The notes beneath the pieces are model-generated. The model was not told the origin of the DNA. It was given only the letters and a program-made list of their open reading frames with translations, and made no database searches. This document shows positions 1 through 8,245 of a DNA stretch of 64,000 nucleotides, one piece after another (position 1 is the stretch's first letter; each line of letters starts with the position of its first letter). A program made the translations under genes and the position numbers. Source of the DNA: Syntrophus sp963665935 (GTDB taxonomy: Bacteria > Desulfobacterota > Syntrophia > Syntrophales > Syntrophaceae); assembly GCA_963665935.1 (NCBI GenBank), contig OY762510.1, positions 2,170,001 to 2,234,000 on the forward strand. The letters are read 5' to 3'.

Positions 1-248
1 AAATCCCCAAGCTCCTGGGTGGCCAGAGAGCGGGCAAGATAGGTGGGGACTATCTCTATGCCGTTGAGGGTTGTTTCAATCTTGTTGATGGTGGCCAGCG
101 TCAGGATTGCCGCATTGGTCTGGGTATCTTTGAGAATCTGATCCCGCGAGTAGAGATAGGTGTAGCCGAAGGCGGTGAGAAAAATGATGGCCGTAGTGGT
201 CAGGATGACGCGGTTCAGTTTGAAGGCGAGACCGTGCTTCTTAATCAT
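1..248 (-). CDS. Membrane sensor protein, N-terminal part only (runs off the window)
   Basis: Only the first 82 codons are inside the window. The start ATG at 248 overlaps the stop codon of the binding-protein gene by 8 bp, so the two are translationally coupled. The visible part begins MIKKHGLAFKLNRVILTTTA and has one hydrophobic segment (about residues 13-32) followed by a helical stretch with the pattern NAAILTLATINKIETTLNGIE. This pattern resembles the start of extracytoplasmic (Cache-type) sensor regions in SpoIIE/RsbU-like phosphatases and sensor kinases. That family assignment is my inference; the output domain is outside the window. The coupling to a solute-binding protein suggests that the pair senses a periplasmic ligand. 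Confidence 0.7.
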   Translation of the reverse strand, partial: MIKKHGLAFKLNRVILTTTAIIFLTAFGYTYLYSRDQILKDTQTNAAILTLATINKIETTLNGIEIVPTYLARSLATQELGD

Positions 249-1257
249 GGTTTCCGTCACGAAGGCAGTTGACGTAAAACTGTTCAAGGGGCGGAATCTG
301 CTTGATAAGACCGGCGTTGAGAAGTTCTCCGGCTACCGCCTGATAGCCCTTGGATTCCAGGACGCCCATGGGTATCGATGAGCCTTCCGGTAAAATCAGA
401 TCCTTCATCCTGGCAAGCATCCATTGTTGATGGGTCCGGTTGGTTTGCGTTTTCGCTTCGGCAGCGTATCTCATCACGATATCAATCGCCTCCTCACGAT
501 GATCGAAGGCGTATTTCCAGCCTTCCACCGAAGCCCTGACGAAGTCGCAATACAAGCCCGGCTCCCGCTTGAAGGACTCCTCGAGAACATAGATCCCGTC
601 TTCGGGAAAATTCAGGCCGTATCGGTCAAAAAAGAAAGGGGTCAGTTCATTTTCATTCCACCCGGCATTCAAGATGTTATGGTATTCGTTGTACCACATG
701 GCCGATACCGCATCAACACCGCCCCGGAGAAAAAGGTTCACGGTTGTTCCCTGAACTATGGGGGTGGCGGCGATGTTGTATTTACGGAAAAAGGCCTGGG
801 GCTGAACGCGGAAATGGTCCCAGATGCCGACTTTTTTGAAATTCAGGTCTTCCGGTTTCTCAATTCCGCTCCCCTTTTTGGCGACCAGCATGTAGCCGGA
901 GCGTTGAACGATTTGACCGATATTGATGAGCTTGATTTTCCGGTCCCGCAGCTGAATGGCATCAGAAAGAAAGAACGTCGTCACGTCCACTTTTTTATTG
1001 AACAGCAGATCGTCGGAGTGAAATCCCGGCCCGCCCCTCAGAATCTTGAGATAAATGCCGCGCTTCTTATAAAAGCCCTTTTCATAAGCCACGTAATACC
1101 CGGCGAACTGGGCCTGGGGCAACCACTGCGGGATAAAGGTCAAGGTCTTCAGTGGCCCCGCAACCGCCGAAGAGGGAAGCAAAAGGAATATGCAGAGGAT
1201 GTGAACTGCCGATCGGCGTAATGAAACGAATCTGCTGAACATGGCCGATGCCCTCAT
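241..1257 (-). CDS. NMT1/THI5-like periplasmic substrate-binding protein
   Basis: The protein has 338 residues from the chosen ATG at 1257, which has GAGG five bases upstream. A longer reading from TTG 1293 is possible and would overlap the upstream stop. It has a signal-peptide-like segment (IFLLLPSSAVAG), then LTFIPQWLPQAQFAGYYVA and YEKGFYKKRG, which are typical of the NMT1/THI5/SsuA binding-protein fold. Family members bind thiamine precursors, sulfonates or other small organics in the periplasm. No ABC permease or ATPase is next to it. It is instead coupled to a membrane sensor protein (ATG/stop overlap at 241-248), so it may feed a signalling protein rather than an importer. The ligand cannot be told from sequence. 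Confidence 0.85.
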   Translation of the reverse strand: MRASAMFSRFVSLRRSAVHILCIFLLLPSSAVAGPLKTLTFIPQWLPQAQFAGYYVAYEKGFYKKRGIYLKILRGGPGFHSDDLLFNKKVDVTTFFLSDAIQLRDRKIKLINIGQIVQRSGYMLVAKKGSGIEKPEDLNFKKVGIWDHFRVQPQAFFRKYNIAATPIVQGTTVNLFLRGGVDAVSAMWYNEYHNILNAGWNENELTPFFFDRYGLNFPEDGIYVLEESFKREPGLYCDFVRASVEGWKYAFDHREEAIDIVMRYAAEAKTQTNRTHQQWMLARMKDLILPEGSSIPMGVLESKGYQAVAGELLNAGLIKQIPPLEQFYVNCLRDGNHD

Positions 1258-1289
1258 TGCCGCCTCATTACAGAATGCGGATGACTTTA

Positions 1290-2342
1290 TCAAGGCTTCA
1301 GGTTCTTCCAGTACCGGCTCTGCAATTGAAGAACGGATTTCAACGCCATGTCGACGGCTACCGGATTCGCCACCGCCATTATCTCCCGATAATCGGTGAA
1401 GGATAATCCGGCCAGCTCTTTCAAGACTGCCTTGACGGAGTCTCTCAGCCCCTTGAGATCGTAACCCCCTTCAAGGGTGAGCACAACCTTGCCGCTGCAA
1501 CAGGATGCGGCGATATCCAGGATTAGACGTATCAATCCGGCAAATCCTTTTGGGGAGACCTTCATGCCGCCCAGGGGGTCTCCTCGGTATATGTCAAAGC
1601 CGGCCGATACCAGGATCAGGTCGGGGTTGAAATCCGGAGCGATGGGTTTGAGGATCTTCTCGAAAATAGCTGCGTATTCCCCATCGCCGTATCCTGTGCT
1701 CAGAGGGACGTTCACCGTAAACCCTTCCCCCTGCTTCCTTCCCACTTCATGAGAGGACCCCGAGCCGGGATAATAAGGGTATTGGTGGGTTGAAAAATAG
1801 AGGATGGAGGGATCCGATTCAAAGGAATGCTGGGTGCCGTTACCGTGATGAAGATCCCAGTCGACGATGAGAATCCGTTTGAGATGAAGGGCTGTCTGGG
1901 CATATCTGGCGCCGATGGCCACATTATTGAACAGGCAAAACCCTCTGCCTTCGTCGATCTCGGCGTGATGGCCCGGGGGGCGCACCAGGGCGAAAGCGTT
2001 ATCCAGTTTACCGGAGACCACCCTGGAGATGGCTTCGCACATTCCTCCTGCGGCCAGCAAGGCCGCTTCGTAGGACCCGGGAGATGTTGTCGTATCCGGG
2101 TCCAGCCACCCGCATTGCATTTCTGCGGTTGACGCGACCCTCTTCACATAACGCAGCGAATGGATCAGGCACAGTTCTTCCGTTTCAGCTTCCCTGGCCG
2201 GTATGTCCTGAAATCGCCCCGCCATATCGGGGTCTTCAAGCATGTCGTAAAGAACTTCAAGCCTGCGGGGACTTTCCGGGTGTCCAAAGCCAGGATGATG
2301 ATCCATGTACCTTATGTCTCTTACAATGCCCGTCTGTTCCAT
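1290..2342 (-). CDS. Histone-deacetylase-family (AcuC/HdaH-like) deacetylase
   Basis: Zinc-dependent deacetylase of the arginase/deacetylase fold; bacterial members deacetylate acetyl-lysines, acetylated polyamines or small amides. Visible motifs in order: HPGFGHPESPRRL, RPPGHHAE (the catalytic His pair), DWDLHHGNGTQ (zinc-binding Asp and His), SAGFDIYRGDPLGG (second zinc Asp) and LEGGYDL. All the expected metal and catalytic residues are present. I start it at ATG 2342 (351 residues), which has GGGAGAGG five bases upstream; an in-frame ATG at 2393 would add 17 residues but lacks a clear ribosome site. Its stop lies just upstream of the binding-protein gene, so all three minus-strand genes probably form one operon. 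Confidence 0.92.
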   Translation of the reverse strand: MEQTGIVRDIRYMDHHPGFGHPESPRRLEVLYDMLEDPDMAGRFQDIPAREAETEELCLIHSLRYVKRVASTAEMQCGWLDPDTTTSPGSYEAALLAAGGMCEAISRVVSGKLDNAFALVRPPGHHAEIDEGRGFCLFNNVAIGARYAQTALHLKRILIVDWDLHHGNGTQHSFESDPSILYFSTHQYPYYPGSGSSHEVGRKQGEGFTVNVPLSTGYGDGEYAAIFEKILKPIAPDFNPDLILVSAGFDIYRGDPLGGMKVSPKGFAGLIRLILDIAASCCSGKVVLTLEGGYDLKGLRDSVKAVLKELAGLSFTDYREIMAVANPVAVDMALKSVLQLQSRYWKNLKP

Positions 2343-2708
2343 GATCCTCTCCCGGTTTAAAGGTCTATAGATTATTGGTTGGGCTATTGCCATTGCCTGA
2401 GGGCATCAGTGTGGCTGTCTGATATTTCTGAACTTCCACTTTTTTTTGAGTCGAACGGATACAACTGTTAACAGATTAACAGAAATCCATGAATCGTCAA
2501 TGAATGCTTTCGGGAGACCTTATTCTGTCATTGCTGGAGGAACATCCCGAAATCTGCGTCGGAGGGATCAGGGTTGTTTTAAAGAATTATCGAGATTTCG
2601 TATTGACAGAATATTTTTTTTAGGAGTATGGAGGGTTTGTATGGAAATAAAATCCCCTTTCCGGAAGAAGGAAGCGGAATTTTCTAATCCTTGAGAGAAT
2701 GTCTGACA
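2343..2708. other. Non-coding stretch between divergent genes
   Basis: About 365 bases between two divergently transcribed genes, so it should hold both promoters. I see no convincing -35/-10 pair, hairpin or repeat. An 82-codon open frame at 2446-2694 has no ribosome site and no recognisable features, so I do not call it. Confidence 0.4.
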
Positions 2709-3062
2709 ATGGTAAATTTTATTACAGAAGTCCTGTCACCTGATGATCGATGTGTCTGTGTTTTTACAGAACAGGAGGGATTGCAGAAGAACCTGGTTCT
2801 TGATGAAGATGGCCTCTTCAAGAGCGGTCTCTGGAAACTCGATGAGCTGGATATGCTGGGCGTAAACAAGGTCGTCGTCTATTACCGGCATTCCGGGATG
2901 AACAAAATAATCATAGGGGATTACAAGAGAATCAGCCCCACCATTTTTCGGGATCATTACTGTATCCATTTTCAGATAGCAAATATAGATCACACCCTGA
3001 CGAACTGGAATGATTTCTGTAATGCGGGCGAAAACTCCGTGAAATATTACCGCCAGGATTGA
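2709..3062 (+). CDS. Hypothetical protein, 117 residues
   Basis: I do not recognise this protein. From ATG 2709 (MVNFITEVLSPDDRC) it has 117 residues and looks like a soluble mixed alpha/beta protein, with a central ELDMLGVNKVVVYYRHSG segment and no membrane segment or Cys motif. A TTG at 2691 would add six residues. The ribosome site is weak (GAGAG nine bases upstream). It is a stand-alone gene facing the next gene tail to tail; nothing nearby points to a function. It is called on length, sensible composition and absence of a better frame on either strand. Confidence 0.5.
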   Translation: MVNFITEVLSPDDRCVCVFTEQEGLQKNLVLDEDGLFKSGLWKLDELDMLGVNKVVVYYRHSGMNKIIIGDYKRISPTIFRDHYCIHFQIANIDHTLTNWNDFCNAGENSVKYYRQD

Positions 3063-3117
3063 CCGGGAAACGGTTTGCCGTTGAAGTGCGAAGCAGAAGC
3101 ATCTGCCTGCGAATCCA

Positions 3118-3633
3118 TCAAGGGACGTTTTCTCTGATAAAATTCAAATAGCCCCGTATTCCAGACAGTTTGTTGTGTCTTCTCGCTGATCTGAGGATTC
3201 TGTTGATCCCTTGCCTCAATTCATTTCGGGAAAGATTTTTCATACTCATGAACATGCGGATATAGTCCGTGATCCATTTCATCAGCTCGTCATGAACCGG
3301 CATCTCCGGTTTCATCGAAAGTTTCTCCAAGACCATTATGACAGGCGAATCCGTGAGACCGCCATTGCTCATGTCATATTCCTTGATGGCCCTTTCAATC
3401 TGATAGAGAAGCGAAAGGAGCTCTTCTTCCGTGTTTTTTCCTGATTCCTCTCCAACGTATAATTCCTGAATAGGTTTAAATTGATAAACGAATTCCCCTT
3501 TGTCGGTGGTGATTTTGATCAGCCCGTCTGTTTCTCTATTGAAACTGGCTGAATAACCCGCTTGTTCCTTGTTGTCGGATATCTTTTCAAATATTGAAAT
3601 TGCTTCCAGCTTTTCCAAAAATTCATTGTCCAT
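3118..3633 (-). CDS. Hypothetical protein, 171 residues
   Basis: Unrecognised soluble protein. ATG 3633 (MDNEFLEKLEAISIFE) is chosen because AGAGG stands six bases upstream; TTG 3639 is the only longer option. The N-terminal half is charged and beta-rich (LIKITTDKGEFVYQFKP) and the C-terminal half is helical and basic (RNELRQGINRILRSARRHNK), ending in a helix around IRGYLNFIREN. No membrane segments or catalytic motifs are visible. It is monocistronic and convergent with the gene at 2709. Confidence 0.6.
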   Translation of the reverse strand: MDNEFLEKLEAISIFEKISDNKEQAGYSASFNRETDGLIKITTDKGEFVYQFKPIQELYVGEESGKNTEEELLSLLYQIERAIKEYDMSNGGLTDSPVIMVLEKLSMKPEMPVHDELMKWITDYIRMFMSMKNLSRNELRQGINRILRSARRHNKLSGIRGYLNFIRENVP

Positions 3634-3825
3634 TTTCAACCTCTATATGAAGATTATCGGTATGATTGGACCCCCTTATAGCGGATTGCACCTTTGTCAG
3701 GCAACTCAATTATTTCTTTTGCAGAAACAGGGGCCCAGTCGTAAAATAACTTCTCGGGAAAAGCCTTAAGCCATTGTAACCAAAAGACCCAAGAAAAAAT
3801 GATTTGTTTGAAAGGAGGATACACC

Positions 3826-4755
3826 ATGGACAAAAAACGTTTTTTGGTCGCTCTACTTGCCCTATTCTGCCTGATGACAACGGTTGTATACGCCAAACCT
3901 TTCAGCTCTGTCGTTGTTTACGGCGATAGTCTGTCCGACAACGGCAATTTTTTCAATGCGACCGGTCAACCCGGATTCCCATATTACGAAGGTCGCCGGT
4001 CAGACGGTCCGGTTGCGGTGGAATACCTTGCCGCATCGCTGGGGGCGCCCTTGATCGATTTCGCATGGATCGGTGCGACGACGGGAGTCGGCAACTACGC
4101 GGACAGCGGTAACGTCACAGAGCTTGGTGCCTATAACCTGCCGGGCATGACGACGGTGTATAACGCAACGAAAGGGTTGCTCAGCCCTTATGCGTCCGGG
4201 GGGCTTTTCGTCGTCTGGGGAGGGCCGAACGACATCCTGGCGCCCTCACCTCTGGATGGTTCTGATTATTCTGCGATTGTCTCGCGGGCTTTGGCAAATG
4301 AGATGGCGATCATCGAGGACCTGCAAGGGATGGGCGTAAAAACGATTCTCGCACCGGGGATGCCGGATCTCGGTCTTACCCCTTATTTCAACTCCGTGTC
4401 GCCGGAATTCGCCGCCCTGGGCACCGCGATCACAGACTCTTTCAATGCGGGACTTCAGGCCATGCTCCCCTCGGATGTGCTTTATTACGATACGGCCGCG
4501 CTGCTGCGATCCGTGGTGAACAATCCTGCCGCCTATGGATTCACAAACGTAACAGATGCCTGTTTCGATGGCTCAACAGTATGTGGCGACCCGAGCACAT
4601 ACCTCTTCTTTGATGATTTCCATCCGACAACGGCTACTCATGAAATTCTGGGAAGAGACTTCGCGGCAACGGTCGTCCCGTTGCCCTCAACGATCATCCT
4701 CTTCTGTTCGGGATTTGGCTGCCTGGCAGTCTTGCGGCGACGGTTGTCTCGCTGA
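3826..4755 (+). CDS. GDSL-type lipase/esterase with PEP-CTERM-like C-terminal anchor
   Basis: Secreted serine hydrolase of the GDSL/SGNH family (309 residues; start chosen for AAGGAGGAT upstream of ATG 3826). A signal peptide ends near VVYAKP. Block I is VVYGDSLSDNGNFF (catalytic Ser), block III is GGPND (oxyanion Asn), and block V is DDFHPT (catalytic Asp and His). The last 26 residues read VPLPSTIILFCSGFG, a hydrophobic helix, then RRRLSR. That is the layout of a PEP-CTERM sorting signal, with VPLP in place of the usual VPEP, so the enzyme is likely processed by exosortase/archaeosortase-like machinery and displayed outside the cell. No exosortase gene is in the window. The substrate is unknown. 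Confidence 0.9.
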   Translation: MDKKRFLVALLALFCLMTTVVYAKPFSSVVVYGDSLSDNGNFFNATGQPGFPYYEGRRSDGPVAVEYLAASLGAPLIDFAWIGATTGVGNYADSGNVTELGAYNLPGMTTVYNATKGLLSPYASGGLFVVWGGPNDILAPSPLDGSDYSAIVSRALANEMAIIEDLQGMGVKTILAPGMPDLGLTPYFNSVSPEFAALGTAITDSFNAGLQAMLPSDVLYYDTAALLRSVVNNPAAYGFTNVTDACFDGSTVCGDPSTYLFFDDFHPTTATHEILGRDFAATVVPLPSTIILFCSGFGCLAVLRRRLSR

Positions 4756-4782
4756 ACGATTTTCCCTTACTGCGGAATGGGA

Positions 4783-4812
4783 AGGCAGAGTCAAATGGCT
4801 CTGCCTCTTTCA
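4783..4812 (+). terminator. Rho-independent terminator after the GDSL hydrolase
   Basis: Eight-base perfect stem AGGCAGAG/CTCTGCCT with an 8-base loop, followed by a T-rich run, starting 28 bases after the stop codon of the GDSL gene. Confidence 0.7.
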
Positions 4813-4890
4813 TTATTTTGTGACAACGATTATGGATTGTCATGAAGTATTTGCGAGCTGAATTAAAAAACAAGGAAGAAATTTTCGGCA

Positions 4891-5268
4891 TCATTCGGGG
4901 AACCCGCATTTCAATGCCTGTTCAATTTCCTCCTCATCTGCAATTTCAGGAATAAGCATAACCTCTGTGTGAATGCGGAGATCCCGTTCCGGTATCCTCG
5001 ATGTTATGGTTCCATCCTGCCAGACCACATCAAAGAAGGCGCTTCCGCCTATTCTTAAATCTTCGCTCACTTTCCGATTTTCATCGAAAAAATGCAATAC
5101 CGTAATGCTTTCCGGTTTTTGTTCGCCTTTGATTCGGAAAATAATTCCAAATTTTTCACCGGTACCGTTCAAAATCCCGGAAACAATCTTTTGACCGACT
5201 GCAAGGGGTTTTCTCTGCATCTCTATCCAATATTGGTAATAGTAATCGAATTCATATTCCTCCATCAT
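4891..5268 (-). CDS. Hypothetical protein, 125 residues
   Basis: Unrecognised small acidic protein. ATG 5268 is preferred because GGGGAG lies five bases upstream; GTG 5274 is an alternative. The N-terminus is rich in aromatic residues (EEYEFDYYYQYWIEMQ). The middle looks like a small beta-barrel (GQKIVSGILNGTGEKFGIIF, ITVLHFFDENRK) and the C-terminus is acidic (EIADEEEIEQAL). No membrane segment. It faces the GDSL gene and its terminator; no functional context. Confidence 0.6.
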   Translation of the reverse strand: MMEEYEFDYYYQYWIEMQRKPLAVGQKIVSGILNGTGEKFGIIFRIKGEQKPESITVLHFFDENRKVSEDLRIGGSAFFDVVWQDGTITSRIPERDLRIHTEVMLIPEIADEEEIEQALKCGFPE

Positions 5269-5394
5269 TTTCACTCCCCAACTTTGATCAAGTAGTATAT
5301 TAATACAGGATAATCAAACGCCGTACAATCGGGATTATCATGATTTATTACCTCATAAAACCCTTATTTTATTGAGCGAAAGGATTAAGGAAAT

Positions 5395-5865
5395 ATGCTT
5401 GAACAAAAGAAATGTAAATATTGCGCCATGATGATTCCTGATGATGCCATGGTTTGTCCCCATTGTCGCAGACAACTGAAAACATCTATATTTACAAAGG
5501 GATGCTGGCTATTAATATTCGTATTTGCAGGATTATTGATCAATTCATATTTGATGTCTCCTGACAAACAAATCTCAAAGACGAATGGCGCCGTTCAAGA
5601 GGTTCAACTGACTGAAAACGGGAAGAAAATAAAAGAAGCGCATTTATCGTGGTCAAATGATGATTGCAACCTGATCGGAGAAAAGAAAATCCGTATCGGC
5701 ATGAATCGCGACCAAGTAATCGCTGCCTTGGGTAAACCCTATAAAATAAATAAAACGTCATTTGGCAATAGCGTTCACGAAAAATGGATCATGAGCAATA
5801 GCCCTAATTCGACATGTTTATATCTTGAGAATGGGAGACTGACCACCATTCAAACTTCAAGATAA
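5395..5865 (+). CDS. Zinc-ribbon membrane protein with BamE/SmpA-like C-terminal domain
   Basis: Three-part protein of 156 residues. Residues 1-27 form a rubredoxin-like zinc ribbon (CKYC and CPHC about 12 residues apart). Residues about 34-50 form one membrane helix (GCWLLIFVFAGLLINSYLM). The rest ends in a small domain with IRIGMNRDQVIAALGKP, a later HEKW and LENGRLTTIQ. That is the pattern of the SmpA/OmlA (BamE)-like fold. The ribbon is probably cytoplasmic and the C-terminal domain periplasmic. The start ATG has AAGGA upstream. It is a single gene with no operon partner; the role is unknown. Confidence 0.7.
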   Translation: MLEQKKCKYCAMMIPDDAMVCPHCRRQLKTSIFTKGCWLLIFVFAGLLINSYLMSPDKQISKTNGAVQEVQLTENGKKIKEAHLSWSNDDCNLIGEKKIRIGMNRDQVIAALGKPYKINKTSFGNSVHEKWIMSNSPNSTCLYLENGRLTTIQTSR

Positions 5866-5941
5866 ACTTCTAAAAGGTCTTAAATAGTGATTGCCGGGGA
5901 GGGAGTCGCATTTGCCCTTTTGTTTTGGGTCATATCGTCAA

Positions 5942-7072
5942 CTATTCGAGAACATGGATGTTCTTCTTTGCGCAAATCTCTTTGAGCTCTTTCGGCCATA
6001 CCGAGACGATCACCTCTCCGATGTGAGCCGTCCGCAGCAGGTACATGAAGGTTCTTGCTTGTCCAATGCCCCCACCAATACTGAGTGGAATTTTATCGTT
6101 GATAATAGCCTGGTGATATGGGAGGCGGAGAAAATCTTCCTGTCCTGACATCTTGAGCTGTATCTTGAGGGTTTCCTTCGTAACTCGTATCCCCATCGAT
6201 GACAGTTCGTGGCGTCGCTTTGTCACAGGGTTCCACACCAGGATATCGCCGTTCAATCCATGGTACTGCTCGCCATTCTGAATGATGGTCCCGGCAGCCC
6301 AATCGTCATAATCTGCAGCCCGCATTTCATGAGGATAAGCATCTTTTAAAGGCCAGCCTATTCCAATAATGAAGACTGCCGGGGCATGCTCCAGAAGAAG
6401 CCGCGTTTCCCGCTGTTTCCGAGGTAGATCCGGGTAGAAGTCAAGAATCTCTTCAGCGTGGAAGAACTCAAGCTCCTCTGGAAAATCCGGGTACTTGGAA
6501 GTCCTGAGTTGGGGATACGTTTCCTGCACTCTGGCGCCTGCTTCCCGGATGACCTTCCATATTCGTGAAACAATATCTTTGAGGAAGTTGATCGTGCGTT
6601 CTTCCCGAGTTATGACCAGTTCCCAGTCCCATTGGTCCACGTACGCACTATGGTCGTGGTCGAGGAAGTAATCCTTGCGCACAGCCCTCATGTCGGTGCA
6701 GATGCCTTCGCCGACATTGCAACCAAATTGACCAAGGGCCATACGTTTCCACTTCGTAGCGGCTTGGACAACCTGGGCTTGTATAGGAGTATCGAGTCCC
6801 AGCCCGCAGTGAAATTCTACCGGTGTTCGCGATCCGTCGCGATCCAGGTAATCGTTCACACCACTGTCTTTATCGACAATAAGGGGAACCTGAACCATCT
6901 GCAGGTTGAGTTCTTTGCACAGATTGCTCTCAATGTAATTCTTGATGGCAAAAACAGCCTTCATTCTCTCCATAGGAGACAGAAGGGACTGGTAGTCATC
7001 AGGCAACTCTTGTGCAAGTTTGCCGTAATCACCTATCCCTGGCCCAGCCAAGTCTGCAGTCTTATCTGTCAT
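5942..7072 (-). CDS. asnA: Aspartate--ammonia ligase (asparagine synthetase A)
   Basis: AsnA makes asparagine from aspartate, ammonia and ATP (AMP-forming), using a fold related to class II aminoacyl-tRNA synthetases. Diagnostic segments: LQMVQVPLIVDKDSGVND near the N-terminus, VEFHCGLGLDTP..AQVVQAATKWKR, GICTDMRAVRKD, and the closing motif GGGIGQARTFMYLLRTAHIGEV followed by VWP. It is 376 residues, longer than the roughly 330 of the E. coli enzyme; the extra length is spread over an N-terminal extension and a few insertions. The ribosome site AGGAGA lies eight bases upstream of ATG 7072. It is monocistronic and divergent from the toxin-antitoxin promoter at 7146. Confidence 0.92.
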   Translation of the reverse strand: MTDKTADLAGPGIGDYGKLAQELPDDYQSLLSPMERMKAVFAIKNYIESNLCKELNLQMVQVPLIVDKDSGVNDYLDRDGSRTPVEFHCGLGLDTPIQAQVVQAATKWKRMALGQFGCNVGEGICTDMRAVRKDYFLDHDHSAYVDQWDWELVITREERTINFLKDIVSRIWKVIREAGARVQETYPQLRTSKYPDFPEELEFFHAEEILDFYPDLPRKQRETRLLLEHAPAVFIIGIGWPLKDAYPHEMRAADYDDWAAGTIIQNGEQYHGLNGDILVWNPVTKRRHELSSMGIRVTKETLKIQLKMSGQEDFLRLPYHQAIINDKIPLSIGGGIGQARTFMYLLRTAHIGEVIVSVWPKELKEICAKKNIHVLE

Positions 7073-7145
7073 ATTGTTTGTCTCCTATTAACAGTAAGGC
7101 GTACAATAATCTTTTCCATAATAGAGGAAACTTGGGATCTTTGTC

Positions 7146-7174
7146 TTGACGCAGTGCATCATAAGTGTTACACT
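7146..7174 (+). promoter_or_regulatory. Sigma-70-type promoter of the RHH/RelE toxin-antitoxin operon
   Basis: TTGACG and TACACT are separated by exactly 17 bases, and the antitoxin ATG begins 22 bases after the -10 box. Auto-repression by the toxin-antitoxin complex here is expected from the family, not seen directly. Confidence 0.7.
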
Positions 7175-7196
7175 CCAGCGAAAAGGACAAAGAAGA

Positions 7197-7424
7197 ATGC
7201 CCACCAAAAATCCAAGAGTAAACGTTGTTGTTGAACCTCCACTGTATAATGTTATGCGTGACCTTGCAACCAGGGAGGGCGTTTCCATGTCCACAATTGC
7301 CCGTGATCTTATCCGTGAGGCAATTGAGTTAAGAGAAGATGTCGCTCTTGCAGCTTTTGCAGACGAACGAATAAAGACCCTTGGCCGGAAGAAGGCTCTA
7401 TCCCATGATGAGACATGGGAGTAA
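7197..7424 (+). CDS. Ribbon-helix-helix antitoxin (CopG/RelB-like)
   Basis: 75-residue DNA-binding antitoxin. The strand RVNVVVEPPLYNVMRDLA is followed by EGVSMSTIARDLIREAIEL, the classical ribbon-helix-helix pattern, and then a charged tail (GRKKALSHDETWE) that would wrap the toxin. ATG 7197 is used because the promoter covers the upstream TTG at 7146, so translation cannot begin there. The gene ends four bases before the toxin start, as in most two-gene toxin-antitoxin operons. Confidence 0.85.
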   Translation: MPTKNPRVNVVVEPPLYNVMRDLATREGVSMSTIARDLIREAIELREDVALAAFADERIKTLGRKKALSHDETWE

Positions 7425-7427
7425 GCC

Positions 7428-7703
7428 ATGGCTTTTACACTTTACTATCACCCGGACGTCCGCACGGAGGATTTACCGCTGATCGACAGCAAAACAAAAG
7501 CCAGAATCCGAAAGGCAATCGAGGAACGCTTGCAAACCGCACCTCATGAATATGGTGAGCCTTTGCGCAAGAACCTGAAAGGCTACTGGAAACTCCGCGT
7601 CGGTGATTACAGGGTAGTTTTCAAAGTGATCGAGTCTGAGGTATGGATTCTTGGCATCAGGCATCGGAAATCGGTTTATATGGATATTGGTGCGAGAATA
7701 TAA
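7428..7703 (+). CDS. RelE/ParE-family toxin
   Basis: 91-residue mRNA-interferase-like toxin. The pattern PLRKNLKGYWKLRVGDYRVVF, with its conserved Arg residues, and ILGIRHRKSVY are typical of the RelE/ParE fold. Members either cleave ribosome-bound mRNA (RelE) or inhibit gyrase (ParE); the basic RHRK segment near the end favours the RelE side but does not prove it. It is co-transcribed with the upstream RHH antitoxin. Confidence 0.88.
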   Translation: MAFTLYYHPDVRTEDLPLIDSKTKARIRKAIEERLQTAPHEYGEPLRKNLKGYWKLRVGDYRVVFKVIESEVWILGIRHRKSVYMDIGARI

Positions 7704-7745
7704 AAGCCCACCAAGTCGTGAGGCCGGACCTTCTCCTTATTTCCT

Positions 7746-8063
7746 TCATTCAATATTACCGTCGATATTACCGTCCTGGTTCATGTCGATAAGACGCTGT
7801 AAAAAGTTTTGCAGGATCAGGATTCTAAATTCAATCTTGCCTTTATCCGCATCCTCATGTTGACATGATTCTGCTTCGTTTATGAGATTACTTTCAACTG
7901 GATTATTGATATTTTGCAGTTCAGTCTCATATGACGCCAATTGTTTCTCAACGGCGAGAATCTGTTCATATCGCGTCATCGATGCGAATTCTTCCGACGG
8001 GATAATTTCGACGATTCCCTTTTCTTCCACAATGTCAATCTGAAACAGTGCGTTCGAACTCAT
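7746..8063 (-). CDS. Hypothetical acidic protein, 105 residues
   Basis: Unrecognised protein. ATG 8063 (MSSNALFQIDIVEEKG) has GGGAGG seven bases upstream; an in-frame ATG at 8078 lacks a ribosome site. It is predicted helical after residue 25 (YEQILAVEKQLASYETELQNI) and ends in MNQDGNIDGNIE, a short Asp-Gly repeat resembling a calcium-loop (DxDGxID) pattern. No membrane segment. It runs convergent to the toxin gene. Confidence 0.5.
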   Translation of the reverse strand: MSSNALFQIDIVEEKGIVEIIPSEEFASMTRYEQILAVEKQLASYETELQNINNPVESNLINEAESCQHEDADKGKIEFRILILQNFLQRLIDMNQDGNIDGNIE

Positions 8064-8245
8064 TATGCGGCCTCCCATCCCTTATAGATTTTGCTTATGG
8101 CGAATTCGGCTTAGAAATACTTACACGGACTCATTCTGGAGAAATTCTGAGCGATTATCGACTTGATTTCACAAGGCATTCACAATTATCTCCGGGAATA
8201 TGGTCCCGTTTGAGATGGATTCACTAAGTTCCATCGCTGATGGGA

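Noticed and set aside
424..1221. 265-codon plus-strand open frame
   Set aside because: Antisense to the binding-protein gene, which has a clear signal peptide and family motifs.
2446..2694. 82-codon open frame
   Set aside because: No ribosome site, no recognisable content, and it lies in the divergent promoter region.
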